64,000 bases of DNA from Chiridota heheva (GCA_020152595.1 JAIGNY010003176.1:238501-302500), one strand, 5' to 3'; shown: positions 35,701-46,797, counted from the stretch's first letter. A program made the numbers and translations. The notes: a model not told the origin generated them from the sequence alone.

Positions 35701-38700
35701 TAACATGGTGGGGACATGCTAAGAACAATGAGCCTAACCAATAACGTGGCGGGGACATGCTAAGAGCAATGAGCCCAACAATTAACGTGGCAGGGACATG
35801 CCAAGAGCAATGATCCCAGCCAATAACGTGGTGGGGACATGCTAGGAGCAATGAGCCCAACCAATAACGTGGCAGGGACATGCTAAGAGCAATGAGCCCA
35901 ACCAATAACGTGGTGGGGACATGCTAAGAGCAATGAACCCAACCAATAATGTGGCGGGAACATTCTTAGAGTAATGAGCCCAACATATTGTGGCCGAAAC
36001 CTTAAGCTTTTACCACATACTGCTGCTTACTCAAAAAATCGAACAAAATAAAAATCATTTACTCATTAATTTTTATATGAATTTTTTTTTTTCCCTCCAG
36101 CAAATTTCCATTTTTCCTGCAGTTAAAACTGTCGGAACTGAAGTAGTATTGTAGCTGCATGGTTTTAATTATTAGGGAAAAAAAATCCCCAAATGTTATG
36201 ACATCTGCAGTCATCAGTTGGTAGATCAAGAGGATTTCTCGGAGCACATTGGAAATAAGCTACTTACCCTTAGGTGTCGTAACATGCAGACACACTGTAT
36301 GGAACATGGGCAAGCTCCCCCTCTACTATTTCAGTATATGAAATTTGATTTCAGTATATGAAATTTGTTTTCAATATATGAATTTTTATTTCAGTGTATG
36401 AATTTTTTTACAGATAGTGCCACTCTGATGTAGTTTTTGGAAAGTTAATTGTCTTGTATCAGTATTCCACATAATACTGTTCACATTAAGGTGTGGGATT
36501 CCTGCACATATTTTGAAATTCTTGCTAATAAATAATTAAGGGGGAATTCCTGCAAAATCAAAATTTCAATAAAATGCCAAAAAATACCAAATCAAAGGCC
36601 AAAATTCCCCCTAAAGTCTCTTTTGGTATTTCTGTTAATTTTCCAAAAAGAATCTCCTCTTTTCATACTTCAAAATCCACTCCTCCCCCCGAAAAAAATT
36701 AAAATTACACAATGGGGTAAATCCCATCCAAATTTTGAACCTTTGTGTGAACACTGCCCCATACATGATCTTTCAAATTGTAAGTGTAGGGAAACTTGAG
36801 GCAATGTGAAGGGGGAGGGGGTGAGAGAATGACAAGAGGACATATCCCCCAAATTTTTGTTCAAAGGTAAGAATATGATCATGTCCTCTCCCAATATTTT
36901 CCTTCAAAAGTGAATTTGTACATTACTGTAAAGCATAAACATGTTAATGTCTGGAAAACAAGGAAATGTGCTATTAGCTACGTTCTGCTTGAGATTAAGA
37001 GACCGGCTGCAACAACTGATGAAGGACTCTTTCTCACTAGGAAAATGGCATCTCCCTCTTGTGAAACTTGTGGAAGCTAGCAGTGTAATAGCTGAAGTAG
37101 TTGATTTCCGTTAGGAATTTTCCCTCTTACCATTTCTATAAAACTCAGGATTTGTACTTTAAAGGAGTAGGCCTACCTAGACTGAAATGTGAGTGCGTAT
37201 TATTCTTGAGTCTCTAAAATATTCAAACCAGACTTGTAGTGTGTATGTTTCCATGAGTATAAGTACAATTGAAAATTAATGAGTACGAGTACGATTACAA
37301 GTCATTTTCACGAGTACAAGCAATTGAAGTTTGCATTGTACACTGAAGAAAAGTGTGAGTACATGGTCTTACTCTCATGAGTGCATGGTCTTACTCTCAT
37401 GAGTGCATGGTCTTACTCTCATGAGTGCATGGTCTTACTCTCACGAGTACATGGTCTTACTCTCATGAGTACATGGTCTTACTCTCATGAGTACATGGTC
37501 TTACTCTCATGAGTACATGGTCTTACTCTCATGAGTACATGGTCTTACTCTCATAATTACATGGTTTTACTCTCATGAGTACATGGTCTTACTCTCATGA
37601 GTACATGGTTTTACTCTCATGAGTACATGGTCTTACTCTCATGAGTACATGGTCTTACTCTCATGAGTACATGGTCTTACTCTCATGAGCACATGGTCTT
37701 ACTCTCATGAGTACATGGTCTTACTCTCATGAGTAGATGGTCTTACTCTCAGGAGTACATGGTCTTACTCTCATGAGTAAATGGTCTTACTCTCATGGGT
37801 ACAAATTCAAAATTGTGCTGAGTACAAAAATTGTACTGACACTACAAGTCTGATTCAAGCACACTTGTTTGATAAACTTTGAAGTGAATGTTCAGATCAA
37901 CCATACTATCATTTCTAATGAAAACAAGTATCAAACATTAGATCTGTATAATTTTCAACCGAAAGCGCCTTTAAGAATCTTTAAACCAGTATGATAATGG
38001 AGGCAACTGTGGAACCCTTGTTAAAACAATGTTTTTTTTGTCAGGAAGATTGGGGAGGGGTGCGGGGGTGGGATGCAGGGCATGGGGTGCAGGGTGTGGA
38101 GTGCAGGGGCGGGGTGCAGGTGGGTGGGTGACAGGGTGTGCCATATGTTCAATTTGAAATGTATTGTCTCATTTGAAATATACAGTACAATACCAATACC
38201 AAAAGATCCTAGAGATCATAAATTTGGAATTGAACAGGCTTCAATGGTCATTGTATTATTGTTTATTGCACCCAGGAAGGAGTCCGGTAGCTGGCTGACC
38301 ACAGGATGGTTCACCATGATACTGGCCCGAGCGGTCTGTGATGAAATTCATGTGTACGGTATGGTGGATGAAGAGTACTGCAGGTGAGTGGAAACATATG
38401 CATTGGTGGGGGAATTTGCCGCTGCTTGTAATAGTTAAAGCTCCATGTAAGATGCATGGTATATACATGTAAGATGCATGGGAATTTTCCTCCCCATCTC
38501 CCCCCATAATAGTTAAGCTCCATGTAAGATGTATGGTATACACACCTGGGAATGTTATGGATGACTGGTAGTGTCCATTTTGGGCGAGGATAGTAATGTG
38601 TCAATTTTGGGCAATATACCATTTCCCCATCAAAGTGGGAGAGGGAGGTGGGAAGGGGAGGTAGGGGAGGGAGATGGTGGGGAAAGGGAGGTGGGGAGGA

Positions 38701-40207
38701 GAAGTTTAGGGAGTTATTGCCCAAGGTTTCAATTACAGGACAAAGTTTTCAATAGCAAAAACATGGTAATCAAATTTTGTAGTTTTACATGTTTGTTTTT
38801 GTTGTGTATCAAGAGAGAGTAATTAATTACCATGGCATGGCCTTTTGACCTCACATTTTGTGCCATGATGCTAAATAATTGTATTAATTAGTCTTATACA
38901 TTTAGATGGGCTTTGAAGTATTCATAGATGGGCTTAGTCTATAGGGTATAATAATGTATACTGTAGAACTATGTATAAAATACTGTATAATTATATATTA
39001 ATTGTATACTTTACAATACCTTAGGGTATTAAAATACATAATTCAAGCTACATGACATACAAAATATTTGGTAAAGGCAGCTGTTTTTCTGGAGGGGAAA
39101 ATTTGTTAAATTTTGTGTATGATTTGTACTGTTTGCAGATTTTCCCTCCTGTAAACTTCCATCACATTTTAATTTGTACAAATCATAATGCATCTCATCA
39201 TTTTCCAAAAATGATCTAACAGTTTCTAATAATGGTAAGTATGATGTAGCTGTTGAAGTTTGTTCTTATTTCCTTTGAATTTGCCATCAAAATGGGACAA
39301 CAAATTTCAAAAAAAGTTTGTAAAAAATTGTAACAAGTTTGATTAAAAAAGTACTATGTATCAAAATCTGAGCAGATCAGTTTTTGAATTATGAAATAGC
39401 ACCTTTAGTTTTTGAACTATAGCTGATCAAAGCTTGATCAGTTTATAGCTGATCAAAGTTTGATCAGTTTTTAATTCATGCAAAATGTGTGATGTATGAC
39501 TGGGCAAATAATTCAAAATCTTTATATACTTCTTTAAATTTCTTTCCTAATTCTTAGTCACTAAAAAGAATGAAAAAGTATTCCTGCAAGAATCTTATTG
39601 GGGGGTATAGTAAAGAATCAAAAACATTGGGTCAGATTTTAGAGAGCTCTGATAGACAAAAAAAAAAAGCAAAGGTTTTACAAAAGGTTGCCCTGTAATA
39701 CATCACAAAATTTGCATAAAGTATTAAGATTAATGCCTGAGATTGAAAAAGTCTCTAAAATGGTCAACGTTGAACTGATTTTGAGGACATTTCTTGCTAC
39801 TATGATAGTTTGTAGTGGAGTTTGAAGAATTTAGTGTGTCTCCGCACAAGCATATAACTTGTAATGAAGATCTGTATTTTTAAATATCTGGCAGGGGAGG
39901 GGTGAGGGGGAGGAACTTTTCCCTCCTGCAAAGTTCTACAATATTGATTAAAGCTTAATCAAATACCATTTTATAAAACAATGTTTTGCCTTCATTTTGG
40001 CAGACACGGACATCCGAAAGCTGCTCCCTATCACTACTACGAGCCGGGAATAAGAGAGAGTGCGATTATTACAAATACAATGAGGGCGCCGTTAATGGGG
40101 GTCATCGATTTATGACGGAGAAGGCTGTATTTGCAAGGTGGGCCACACTAAAACCACAGATATATTTTCATCAGCCAGAGTGGGGATTGAACTACACAAC
40201 CAACTGA
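26782..40207 (+). CDS. ST6GALNAC-type alpha-2,6-sialyltransferase (GalNAc/ganglioside type), type II Golgi enzyme
   Basis: It transfers sialic acid from CMP-sialic acid in the Golgi, in this family to GalNAc of glycoproteins or gangliosides. Supported exons: 26782-27234 (anchor and stem), 32053-32476 (sialylmotif L), 38276-38383 (motif S), 40004-40207 (motifs III and VS). Phases 0, 2, 2 match. The first 25 codons form one hydrophobic helix (SIVRVASWSFLALVVIVVLM); the stem has N-glycosylation sequons NIS, NES and NLT. Motif L contains CKNCSLVSSSGHL and FRMNDAPTRGY; motif S contains SWLTTGWFTM and HVYGM; the last exon has PYHYYEPG and GHRFMTEKAVFARWA. Implied length is about 396 residues, longer than human members through the stem. 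One base is missing at about 32121 and one at about 40046-40048. The start codon is unresolved: ATG 26752 reads through in frame, but a strong acceptor precedes 26782, so an upstream first exon is likely. ST6GALNAC3, 5 and 6 are the nearest families I recognise. Confidence 0.9.
27248..27768. mobile_element. hAT-like MITE inserted just inside a splice donor
   Basis: Terminal repeats AGGGGTCAGAGTG (27248-27260) and CACTGTGACCCCT (27756-27768) differ at one position. Both are flanked by the 8-bp duplication GCAAAAGC (27240-27247 and 27769-27776), the length expected for hAT elements. The interior is AT-rich with many CCTATATTTT repeats. Insertion lies only 5 bases after the GT of the sialyltransferase stem exon. 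Confidence 0.88.
27777..29330. other. Sialyltransferase intron, nothing recognised
   Basis: AT-rich intron sequence without recognisable coding, RNA or repeat structure beyond short low-complexity tracts. Confidence 0.5.
29330..29485 (-). repeat. tRNA-like SINE head with a 57-bp tandem duplication
   Basis: On the minus strand the segment reads GTTTGGGTGATAAGACC then GTGAGTTCGAGCCCC, box-A- and box-B-like as in tRNA-derived SINEs. A 57-bp unit containing AAGAACCAAGGTCTTATCAC is present twice in tandem (about 29371-29427 and 29428-29484). Confidence 0.65.
29621..30322. mobile_element. Foldback MITE, GGATTAGTTCAGGGGTCAAG family, copy 1
   Basis: The left arm begins AAAGGATTAGTTTAGTGG and is partly repeated at about 29734. 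The right arm ends CACTGAACTAATCC (to 30322). The arms pair over about 150 bp, including CATATGAAA and AAATGGTGAA blocks. It has no coding capacity. The sequence ATTTCCTTAACAGAATAAG at about 30223-30242 corresponds to the TTAA site that is occupied by another transposon in the copy at 45339. Confidence 0.8.
30325..30660. mobile_element. AGGAATATTCCCATG-family MITE, right end truncated
   Basis: Begins GGAATATTCCCATGATTTTTCAT and shares interior blocks (AATAAAATGGTAAAAA, GTGTGATGTCATTGATG, GTATAACATGCACTTTGCATG) with the element at 44375-44899. The right inverted repeat is not seen. Confidence 0.7.
30767..31140. repeat. Direct repeat of 182 bp, two copies
   Basis: AAAAGTGGTAGGGGTGT starts at 30767 and again at 30949. 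Both copies continue through AAAACATACCCTCAGTATGA, ATACCTGCAGT, GTATTCAACGATAATATTGT and GGACCAGCAGTACAAAATGA. Confidence 0.88.
31375..31520. repeat. Short degenerate tandem duplication
   Basis: Two related blocks of about 75 bp contain TTTGTCTTTGCCAACGCC / TTCGTCTTTGCTAATGCC and AAATCTGCTTTGGCGATGA / AAATCAGCTTTTTGCCAATGA. No coding meaning seen. Confidence 0.5.
33629..34039 (+). CDS. Second, diverged sialylmotif-L exon of the sialyltransferase (possible mutually exclusive exon)
   Basis: This exon encodes the same part of the enzyme as 32053-32476. It has an acceptor at 33627-33628 and donor GTAGGT at 34040. It reads LDLVCRRCAIITSSGQLL, GLGEEIDTNNECILRMNAAP, YENDIGERTTVRMISF, then the second half ending LFKQETGFSR. 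It starts in phase 0 and ends in phase 2, exactly like 32053-32476, so either could be spliced between the stem exon and the motif-S exon. The two are clearly diverged, so the duplication is old. MNDAP is MNAAP here; human ST6GALNAC3 has MNNAP and a YEEDVG-like block, so this copy looks more ST6GALNAC3-like, while 32053-32476 is more ST6GALNAC5-like. Two single-base deletions are apparent (33759/33760 and about 33930). It could also be a dying exon. Confidence 0.75.
33808..34815 (+). repeat. Tandem segmental duplication, 504-bp period, two copies
   Basis: The 3' half of the second motif-L exon plus about 270 bp of following intron (about 33808-34311) is repeated at about 34312-34815. The exon ends fall at 34039 and 34543, and matching intron text (TGTCTGCTGCCATCATCTGT, GTTCACTGTCTTCAGCTCTC) follows each. 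Few differences, so it is recent compared with the exon duplication. Confidence 0.9.
34313..34543 (+). pseudogene. Truncated third copy of the sialylmotif-L exon (3' half only)
   Basis: Generated by the 504-bp tandem duplication. It encodes VVLSYVIKNENKFFRENL... down to LFKQETGFSR and keeps an open frame and donor GTACGT, but lacks the CxxC/motif-L half. The only acceptor-like site upstream (CCTCCTGGCAG at about 34283) would give the wrong phase for joining to either preceding exon. It is unlikely to be used in a functional message. Confidence 0.8.
35373..35990. repeat. Minisatellite, 41-bp unit, about 15 copies
   Basis: Units read GTGGCAGGGACATGCTAAGA, GCAATGAGCCCAACCAATAAC with few substitutions. 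It lies in the sialyltransferase intron before the motif-S exon. Long open frames on the minus strand are by-products. Confidence 0.95.
36331..36405. repeat. Short tandem repeat of TTTCAGTATATGAAATTTG
   Basis: Four imperfect copies of a 20-bp unit; each unit is itself partly self-complementary (TTTCAGTATATGAAA). Confidence 0.75.
37352..37802. repeat. Minisatellite, 22-bp unit, about 20 copies
   Basis: Units of GTACATGGTCTTACTCTCAT plus GA, very homogeneous, with a GTGCATGG variant confined to the first few copies. It is in the sialyltransferase intron about 470 bp before the motif-S exon. Confidence 0.95.
38045..38135 (+). repeat. G-rich repeat (GGGGTGCAGGG-like)
   Basis: G-rich runs (GGGGTGCGGGGGTGGG, GGGGTGCAGGGTG) about 150-230 bp upstream of the motif-S exon acceptor, on the sense strand. 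Several tracts of three or more G could fold as a quadruplex. A second purine/G-rich block follows the exon at 38637-38705. Confidence 0.6.
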
Positions 40208-41084
40208 AGATGATGATACGTTTGTGAAATAGAAAGGAAGTGGAGGTTAGGGATGGGGGTTAGGGGGTTGGGGAATTGTTTAAATTTTTTCATATAAAAA
40301 TTTGAGGGAGGTGAAACTATTTTACTGATATTGGTTATAGGTGTTTGTGAGATGTAATTTCTTGTTAGGCAACGCAATTGGCTAACAATAACTGTTTGTC
40401 TAGTTGGATTCTACTCAATTGCAAAACATATCGAGGGGAAGTGGCCACCCCCGTGGCTCACTCAAGGTAATTTTGTGCCAGTCTTTATATTAGGAACCTT
40501 TTCACCCTCAATATTTTGATGTCTTTGAACATGTATAGGAGGTTTATTGTCAGTTTTTACCAAATTTTGTTGTTAGCTACATTTTCAACATTTTGAGTGT
40601 TGAGGGTGGCCACTATTTGTTACATCACTTGAATTGAGGACGGCAACCTCATGATGAACGATATTGTTGAACATGGTTACATGCAGTGGAGGTGATTTTT
40701 ATTAACATTGGGGGGATGAATCCAGACAGTGGTGTAGTCAGCCATATAGGCTTTATATAAGGCTTCATTTTTTGGGGACATAATGATATCTATTCCCCAA
40801 CATAATTACTGAGGGGGACATGTTCCCCCCCCCAAAAAATAAAAAAAAAATTAGGTGCTACAGTTAAAATGAAATGTATGTCCAATATCCAGCCAAATGA
40901 AGGGTGCTTTAATCAATGCAATAATTTCATTTTTATTCTAGAATTATTTATTTACTTATGATTATATTGTTTAAATTCTATTAAAAGTTTTTTTATTGTC
41001 AAGTTCCACTGCAATACTTATAGAATAATTGTATAGTTGAACTCTTTATTAGTAGTCACTCAGACCACATAAAAAACCAGAAGA
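40208..41084. other. 3' flank of the sialyltransferase
   Basis: No convincing AATAAA within the first few hundred bases; an AATAAA lies in an A-rich tract at about 40835-40845. GGGGACATGTTCCCCCCCCC at about 40813 is typical of dispersed repeats and is not assigned to a family. Confidence 0.4.
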
Positions 41085-41320
41085 CCTGATTTAGCTCAAT
41101 TGGTAGAACACTCACTTTTCAGCTGGAAGGTTGTGGGTTAAATCCCTGGTCCAAGTCATCTCAACTCTCTTGTTAATATTGGAGAGTGAGGAATCTAGTG
41201 TCTCTTTCCAGTTTCTCAATCCAAACCATACCATTGGCTAAAAACTTGGCACCTGCTGCCCTCTCACTTGGTGCTCAGCATAAGGGATCAGGTAATCATG
41301 GTATAGGCCATTTTTTTGGC
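41085..41320 (+). mobile_element. tRNA-derived SINE
   Basis: Box A TAGCTCAATTGG and box B GGGTTAAATCCC are spaced as in a tRNA, with a tRNA-like head (GATTTAGCTCAATTGGTAGA). A non-coding body follows (TTGGAGAGTGAGGAATCTAG, TTGGTGCTCAGCATAAGGGA). It is not a functional tRNA, since stems do not pair well. Confidence 0.75.
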
Positions 41321-41659
41321 AGCCACCTATTCTATTATTTTAAGTGCTTTAAGCATACAATTTGCATGGATATGCAGCGCCAGGGGTCAAAATTAAAAAA
41401 AAATTATACTGTTACACGGAACAGTACTCTTTTAAATAATACTGTTCAGGATTAGATTTCCTTGTTCCAACTTTTTTGCCGATAACAGGACAAATCGCCT
41501 TCTTCAAAACAGGCTTTATTTCAAACTACTTTTTTGGTTAAAATGTGTGTGTTGGTTATTAGTATTTACATGATATAGCATACCATTGCAGAAAGTCGTA
41601 TGTACACGTGCAGTCAGCTTTGCATATGTGTATTCATGATTAATTGTGCTGACAATTGC

Positions 41660-41850
41660 AGGCAAGGTGGGAAAAACCTCGTTTACTGAGATAAATTATT
41701 TTTATGATAATTTTCCTTGACAACATTTTTTTGAGCAGTGCTCAAGTTATTGATCATATCTACCACATGCTTGTGAAAAGAACAATGTTCCACAGGAACA
41801 ATGATGTTTGAAAATTACTGTTACAGTTTCTTATCTAAAAAGCACTTCTG
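41660..41850 (+). repeat. Dispersed repeat, inverted partner at 49630-49780
   Basis: TGTGAAAAGAACAATGTTCC and neighbouring CCACATGC and TTGATCAT blocks reappear as the reverse complement near 49680-49740 (ACAGTGTTCTTTTCACAAAC). Family unknown. Confidence 0.55.
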
Positions 41851-44374
41851 GCATTTTTAGTGAACAGCAGGAAATTAACTGTAATCCTGGCATTGTTTGA
41901 GCGCTATGTAAGAACACAGTGTTAGGCCTAAAAAAATTGTCTGTATGCCCTTTCTTGTAGAAAATTGTAAGGGAGAGGCGGGCGGAAAAAAAGTTGTTAC
42001 ATTTTTTTGGACCTTTGTAACGATACTGTCTTCATCAACGAAAATGAAGAAGTTAATAGCAACCGCGTGACACAAGAACGGTGCTTTTTCTGGTCTTTAA
42101 AGACCGCTATCACACTGATGACCAACATCTTTTCTCTTGATTGAATCCAGGCCGGCTGCACATTGAAAAGTTTGAAGCACATGGAGCAGCACGGGGACAG
42201 AGCGATCACATGATCGAAAAAATTGTATCACGTGGCTTGTGTTTGTCAAAACAGTTTCCTACACGTAGGGTATTAATATGTGATATTGCAACGGAAAAGT
42301 GGTTGCCATGCTATTTTTTATGAAGCGTAGAAATTTGTGAAAAAAATATAAAATACTTTTTTTTTTAAACGCCACCCCTATTTTTTGGCTAGTTAGTGGC
42401 AGTGAAGGAGAGCAAAAAAACAACTTCTTTTTAGGCCTTATTATTATTATTATTGTTGTTATTATTACCATTATTATTATTATTGTTTGAAACAAGGGAT
42501 CATGTGACAACAATTTTAGCGAGTCTTGAACACAAGGATGATAAAGATCAAGCAAGCAATTGCGATTCATGGTTGAAAAACAATTCAATATTTAATTCAA
42601 TAATTCAAAAGAAGATGTAAGCCAGTTCATAGGTAAAATAGCTGTATAATGGTCAATTTCTAATTGAATGTGAATGGTATTTCTGCTATGTTCATTAAAA
42701 CAAGTTGGCTTAATTTGCCAAACTATTTATACATTCCTGTATAATTTTAGTTCTGTATTTTGTAACTTGACTTGACCCCTAGGGCAAGAAGAGGATGCTT
42801 TTTTAGGTATAGGCAGTGGTGGCGCCAGGATTTTACACATGGCAGGGGAGGGGGCAAGAGAGAGACATTTTTGTCTTATGGGAGGGGGGAGACAGCCTAT
42901 AAATCGGACAAAATATGTCACTGTATAAATGCTCTTCCATAGTGCCACTAATGGGTATAGAAAACCGAATTTGCAAGATACTTTCTTCAATTTCATCAGC
43001 ACAAATTCTTGTCTGGAAAAATTTTGTAGATTTTCAAATAAATTACTCACAACAACAGCCTTATAACCTTAAATAGCAAATGCAATTTGTGTGATTTCTA
43101 TCAAAAGCCTTATTCCTTAGAATTATAATCTAAATGTTCACTACTTCAAACAAAGAAACAAAAACATGATAATACTTAACGCTGCATAATTTTAAAAGTT
43201 TAAATTTTGTTATTGTGCTTGAATCTCTTAATTGGGAGATCTGATAATCAGAAGAGTGGACCAGACTGCTGAATAAGGATGAAAAGGTGAAAGGTCAGTC
43301 AGACTTAAATTTGTCGTTTGAAATTTGTTTTTAAGGTAAGAGAGATGAAGAACTGTCATTTAGTGATCAACCTGTCATTTTTATTCATGAATTTATCCCT
43401 TTCAATATACCAACATTAACAACATCTGATAAAATTTGTTTTTCACAATTGCTTTTGTTATTTTATAAACCTAAAATTTACAGCTGAAAATAATAAATCA
43501 TGTCTTGTTGATATGAGTGCTTGCATACAGGTGCATTAGTAGACCATTTTGAGATGAAAGAGAGGGGGGGGGGGGAAATATACGAATTAACGACAGGAAA
43601 AAAAAAAAAAAACTTGCCTCCCTGTAAAAAAGTTAATTATAAAAAATCAGTATTTTTACCGACCTGATACCAGAATTACTGACTAATCTTAAATTGTTAT
43701 CGACAGTCCCAAAACATTTTTGGGGGGCTTGGGGGTGTGTGACACCCCTCCACAACCACAGTATTTATGCCCCTCCATGCATATTTATATTTTGTGAAAA
43801 TCAAGCTTCACGCTGCTGAGGCTGGGTGATTTTTTTCTTTTATATTTTCCTCTTAAGAACAAATAACAAAACTTTACGGAGGCTCACAAAACATAAGCCA
43901 TGGTTTTACATACATGTCAAAAAATAAGATAGTTGAAATTATAACATGTTTACAACATGTTTGCAACATGTTTGCTTCTTAATTACATGAAATAGGAATT
44001 AACAGAATATCTGGCTCCCGTTAAGAATGAAAGTATATGATATTGTAAATCTAAGACTAAATGCAAAAGATTATACCATGGGAGCTAGTAGTTTTCCCCT
44101 TTATCAGATGACATATTACTTGCATACAAGTCAGTAAATGAAATCATCTTTTAAAAAACAATTCATCCCGTTGCAGGATTTAATACCAAGATCTTGATAT
44201 TTTTTCTTTCAAGAGTGTTTTTTAGATATATCCAGCAGGGTGTAATAAAAGAACTTCAAAATAAATGGTTAATAGATTCCCTATAGATTGCACAAAAGGA
44301 TAAGAGGCGGGGTGACTTGATAAGTCTCATTAAAGTTTCATCAAGCAGCTGAGCTCCGTCAGAATATAGTGGCA
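41851..44374. other. Intergenic, only low-complexity sequence recognised
   Basis: Contains an (ATT)n microsatellite at 42439-42485, a repeat-like G-rich block at 42820-42890 (GGTGGCGCCAGGATTTTACA), and homopolymer G and A runs at 43565-43612. No gene recognised. Confidence 0.5.
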
Positions 44375-44899
44375 AGGAATATTCCCTTGAATTACATTAT
44401 ATCATTAAACTATATTGAACTTTCATATATATGATAAAGGACTATTAAAGAAACAATTTGGTGTAAAAATCATGCTCATATCTTTTCCCATTCAGGAGTT
44501 TTTGTATTTCAAAAAATGTGCGAGTGTGGGAAAAATTGGTCCAGTGAACAGTGTGATGTTATAAAGGAGAATCCAAGAAACATTTTGTGTATTTTGAAAA
44601 TTAATTGCCTCCTCCTAAATTACTGGAAGCATATTTTGTTTATTTGTTGAGAGAGGGTATATCATACACTTTATATGAACTTTATTTGCCCATGTGCTCA
44701 TGAACCTTATACTTGTAAGTATACAAAAAATTGCTTTTGTTTTTAAGAAATACATAATTGTCTTGAATCTGCCTTTAAGACACCACATTTTACACTGCGG
44801 GGTCACTTATCAACACACGCAATCTTTGAAATACAATAAATCATAAATGAAAAAGTTATCAACATGGTATTAACACCAAATTGTCATGGGAATCTTTCT
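44375..44899. mobile_element. AGGAATATTCCCATG-family MITE, near full length
   Basis: The left end AGGAATATTCCC pairs with the decayed right end CATGGGAATCTTTCT followed by TTAA (44900-44903). The left TTAA is lost or mutated. The interior resembles 30325-30660. Confidence 0.75.
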
Positions 44900-45338
44900 T
44901 TAACAATAATGGATTCACATACAACATTAGACTGCTATTCATCTGATAACATCATAAATTTGCTTATTTGCATATTTAGGCCTTGAAATTGGAAAAGCTG
45001 TAATATGGACAAATTTTCAACTAATATTGGTGGGACTAATTTTTAAGACAATTTCCATTTAAGATGGGAGAACTTAAAAGCAAAAGACATTACATAAGAA
45101 AATACCAAGATTTCCCAGGTACAGTACACATCACAAAGTAGCATAAAAATGTACATTTGTGTTGCTCAAATAAAAAAATAAAAAACTGTTATATGGTCAA
45201 ATACCGATTATGATAAAAACATTTGCTACATGAGTGTTTTTTTATTAGATTTTTTACATTTCCACAGACCTATTAAAAGTTATTTTTCCAACTCGCTTTT
45301 CTTGATGCTTGTATTCATAGTTTGTTTTATTTCTATAA

Positions 45339-46797
45339 AGGATTAGTTCAGGGGTCAAGCAAAAGAAACACTATGGTGAAGAAAGCATTGAAAAATCGTA
45401 TTCGTTAAAGAGATATTTAAGTTTAAAGTTTGGTATCATTTGTGTAGAAACGACTGAAATCAGACTAAGTTGTGACATCATCGCCTCAAGATTCCTCAAA
45501 ATCTTTATGTATTTTATTATATTTTGCCCTGTGATTTTGTGCCTTGCAAACCATTAAATATGTCAGGAAAGTAGTAAAACACAATCGAGTAAAAAGTAAT
45601 TTACCAACTGAAGAAAGTTTTAGGAAAAATAAATTTTTTAATAGTAAAAAAGTTGAATAAATTTTCTTTAAAATACATTAACAACTGTTAAGCATGTGAG
45701 GACAATTGTTAAGAATGTGAGGATGAGGGTGCCAACCTTTCATAGTAGACTTACCACACCAGTCATATCTATACAGACAAGACAGAGCTTTGAACCTAAA
45801 TATCTCCTTAACCCTTACTCTACCAGGGCTTTAAAAATAGCGACCCCAATTTTCGTAAGTTTTTTTTCATATGCATTTTTGACAACTTTCCTTTCATTTT
45901 CTTTCGTTACAAGTTTGGTTGGAATAGATGCTAAGATATTTATCTTTTGAGTAATTAAAACCAATTTAGGAAATATTGGACAAAATTATGCAAATTAAGC
46001 AATTTTTGGCTAAATTTGGTCAACAAATGGTCAATCTTTGCAGAAGTATAACTTCTTGTCAGTATTGAAAACAGAGAGTTGTGTTACATATTTAGATTGT
46101 TTTTGAAATTTCCTTTCCAATGATACTAATCTATAATTTTTAGAAAGAAAGAAAAGATGAAAACACATCAAAAATGATAAAAGTCAAACGTCCCCTGAAA
46201 GCTGCAGCAGAAAAATAATTACGCAGTGGTCACGGCGTGTCTCGAACCCGTTTTTAAAAAAAAAACGGGTCAAAAATGGCAGAAATTCATGAAATTTTGA
46301 AGAAATTTCTCCAAAACAAAAGATTGGACGTAGGGATTATAAAAATTATACCAGAAACCAATACTATCAGGTCTTAGGACTTTGCGTGTTTGATTTTGAA
46401 GCAAAAATGTGATCTTGAAATTATCATAAGATGTAAAAGAGAAAAAATGTTTTTTTTTTTTTTTTTTTTTTTAGCAATTATTGAGTTTTACCATTTTTCG
46501 ATGTATTTTTTCTAAAAATTATATAATATGACCCCTATAAAAAAATTTCATTTCGTGAAAGAAATATCCGAGTACTTTAAAATCACACCAAGATTACTCT
46601 TATAGGACTGTGGTAAAGTCCAGATTTTATTTTTAGAAAAAGGTGGTTTGAAAACGGCGATACTATCGCCGCGTGGTAGAGTAAGGGTTAACGGAATAAG
46701 CTATTTGAATGCTTTCTTCACCAATTTGTTTCCTTGAAAGTCCTCTTTCAGCTAAGATAACCTTGTTTGACCCCTGAACTAAACTTTTAAAAAATGC
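45339..46797. mobile_element. Foldback MITE, GGATTAGTTCAGGGGTCAAG family, copy 2, interrupted by a nested element
   Basis: The left arm AAAGGATTAGTTCAGGGGTC (45339) and right arm GACCCCTGAACTAAACTTTT (to about 46797) are inverted repeats. Without the 45812-46687 insert the element is about 580 bp. The interior (GAAACGACTGAAATCAGACT, AAATCTTTATGTATTTT) matches the copies at 29621 and 47938. Confidence 0.85.
45812..46687. mobile_element. piggyBac-like non-autonomous transposon with TTAA target duplication, nested in a MITE
   Basis: The left end CCCTTACTCTACCA (45812-45825) is the exact reverse complement of TGGTAGAGTAAGGG (46674-46687). TTAA flanks both sides (45808-45811 and 46688-46691). TTAA duplications with a CCC terminus are characteristic of piggyBac. 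It is 876 bp with no transposase frame. It contains a T-run (46450-46472) and a box-B-like GGGTTCGAGAC on the minus strand at about 46232-46252. Related MITE copies carry the empty site with one TTAA. Confidence 0.9.

Noticed and set aside
35570-35905. Minus-strand open frame of 111 codons, hydrophobic
   Set aside because: It is within the 41-bp minisatellite, has the repeat's period and no gene context.
35373-37802. CRISPR-like arrays of regular repeats
   Set aside because: Units are contiguous without unique spacers and the DNA is clearly eukaryotic with introns.
38256-38724. Minus-strand open frames of 95 and 137 codons opposite the motif-S exon
   Set aside because: Antisense of a conserved sialyltransferase exon and its G-rich flank; no family features.
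41085-41160. Functional tRNA gene
   Set aside because: Boxes A and B are good but acceptor, D and anticodon stems do not pair properly and a SINE body follows.
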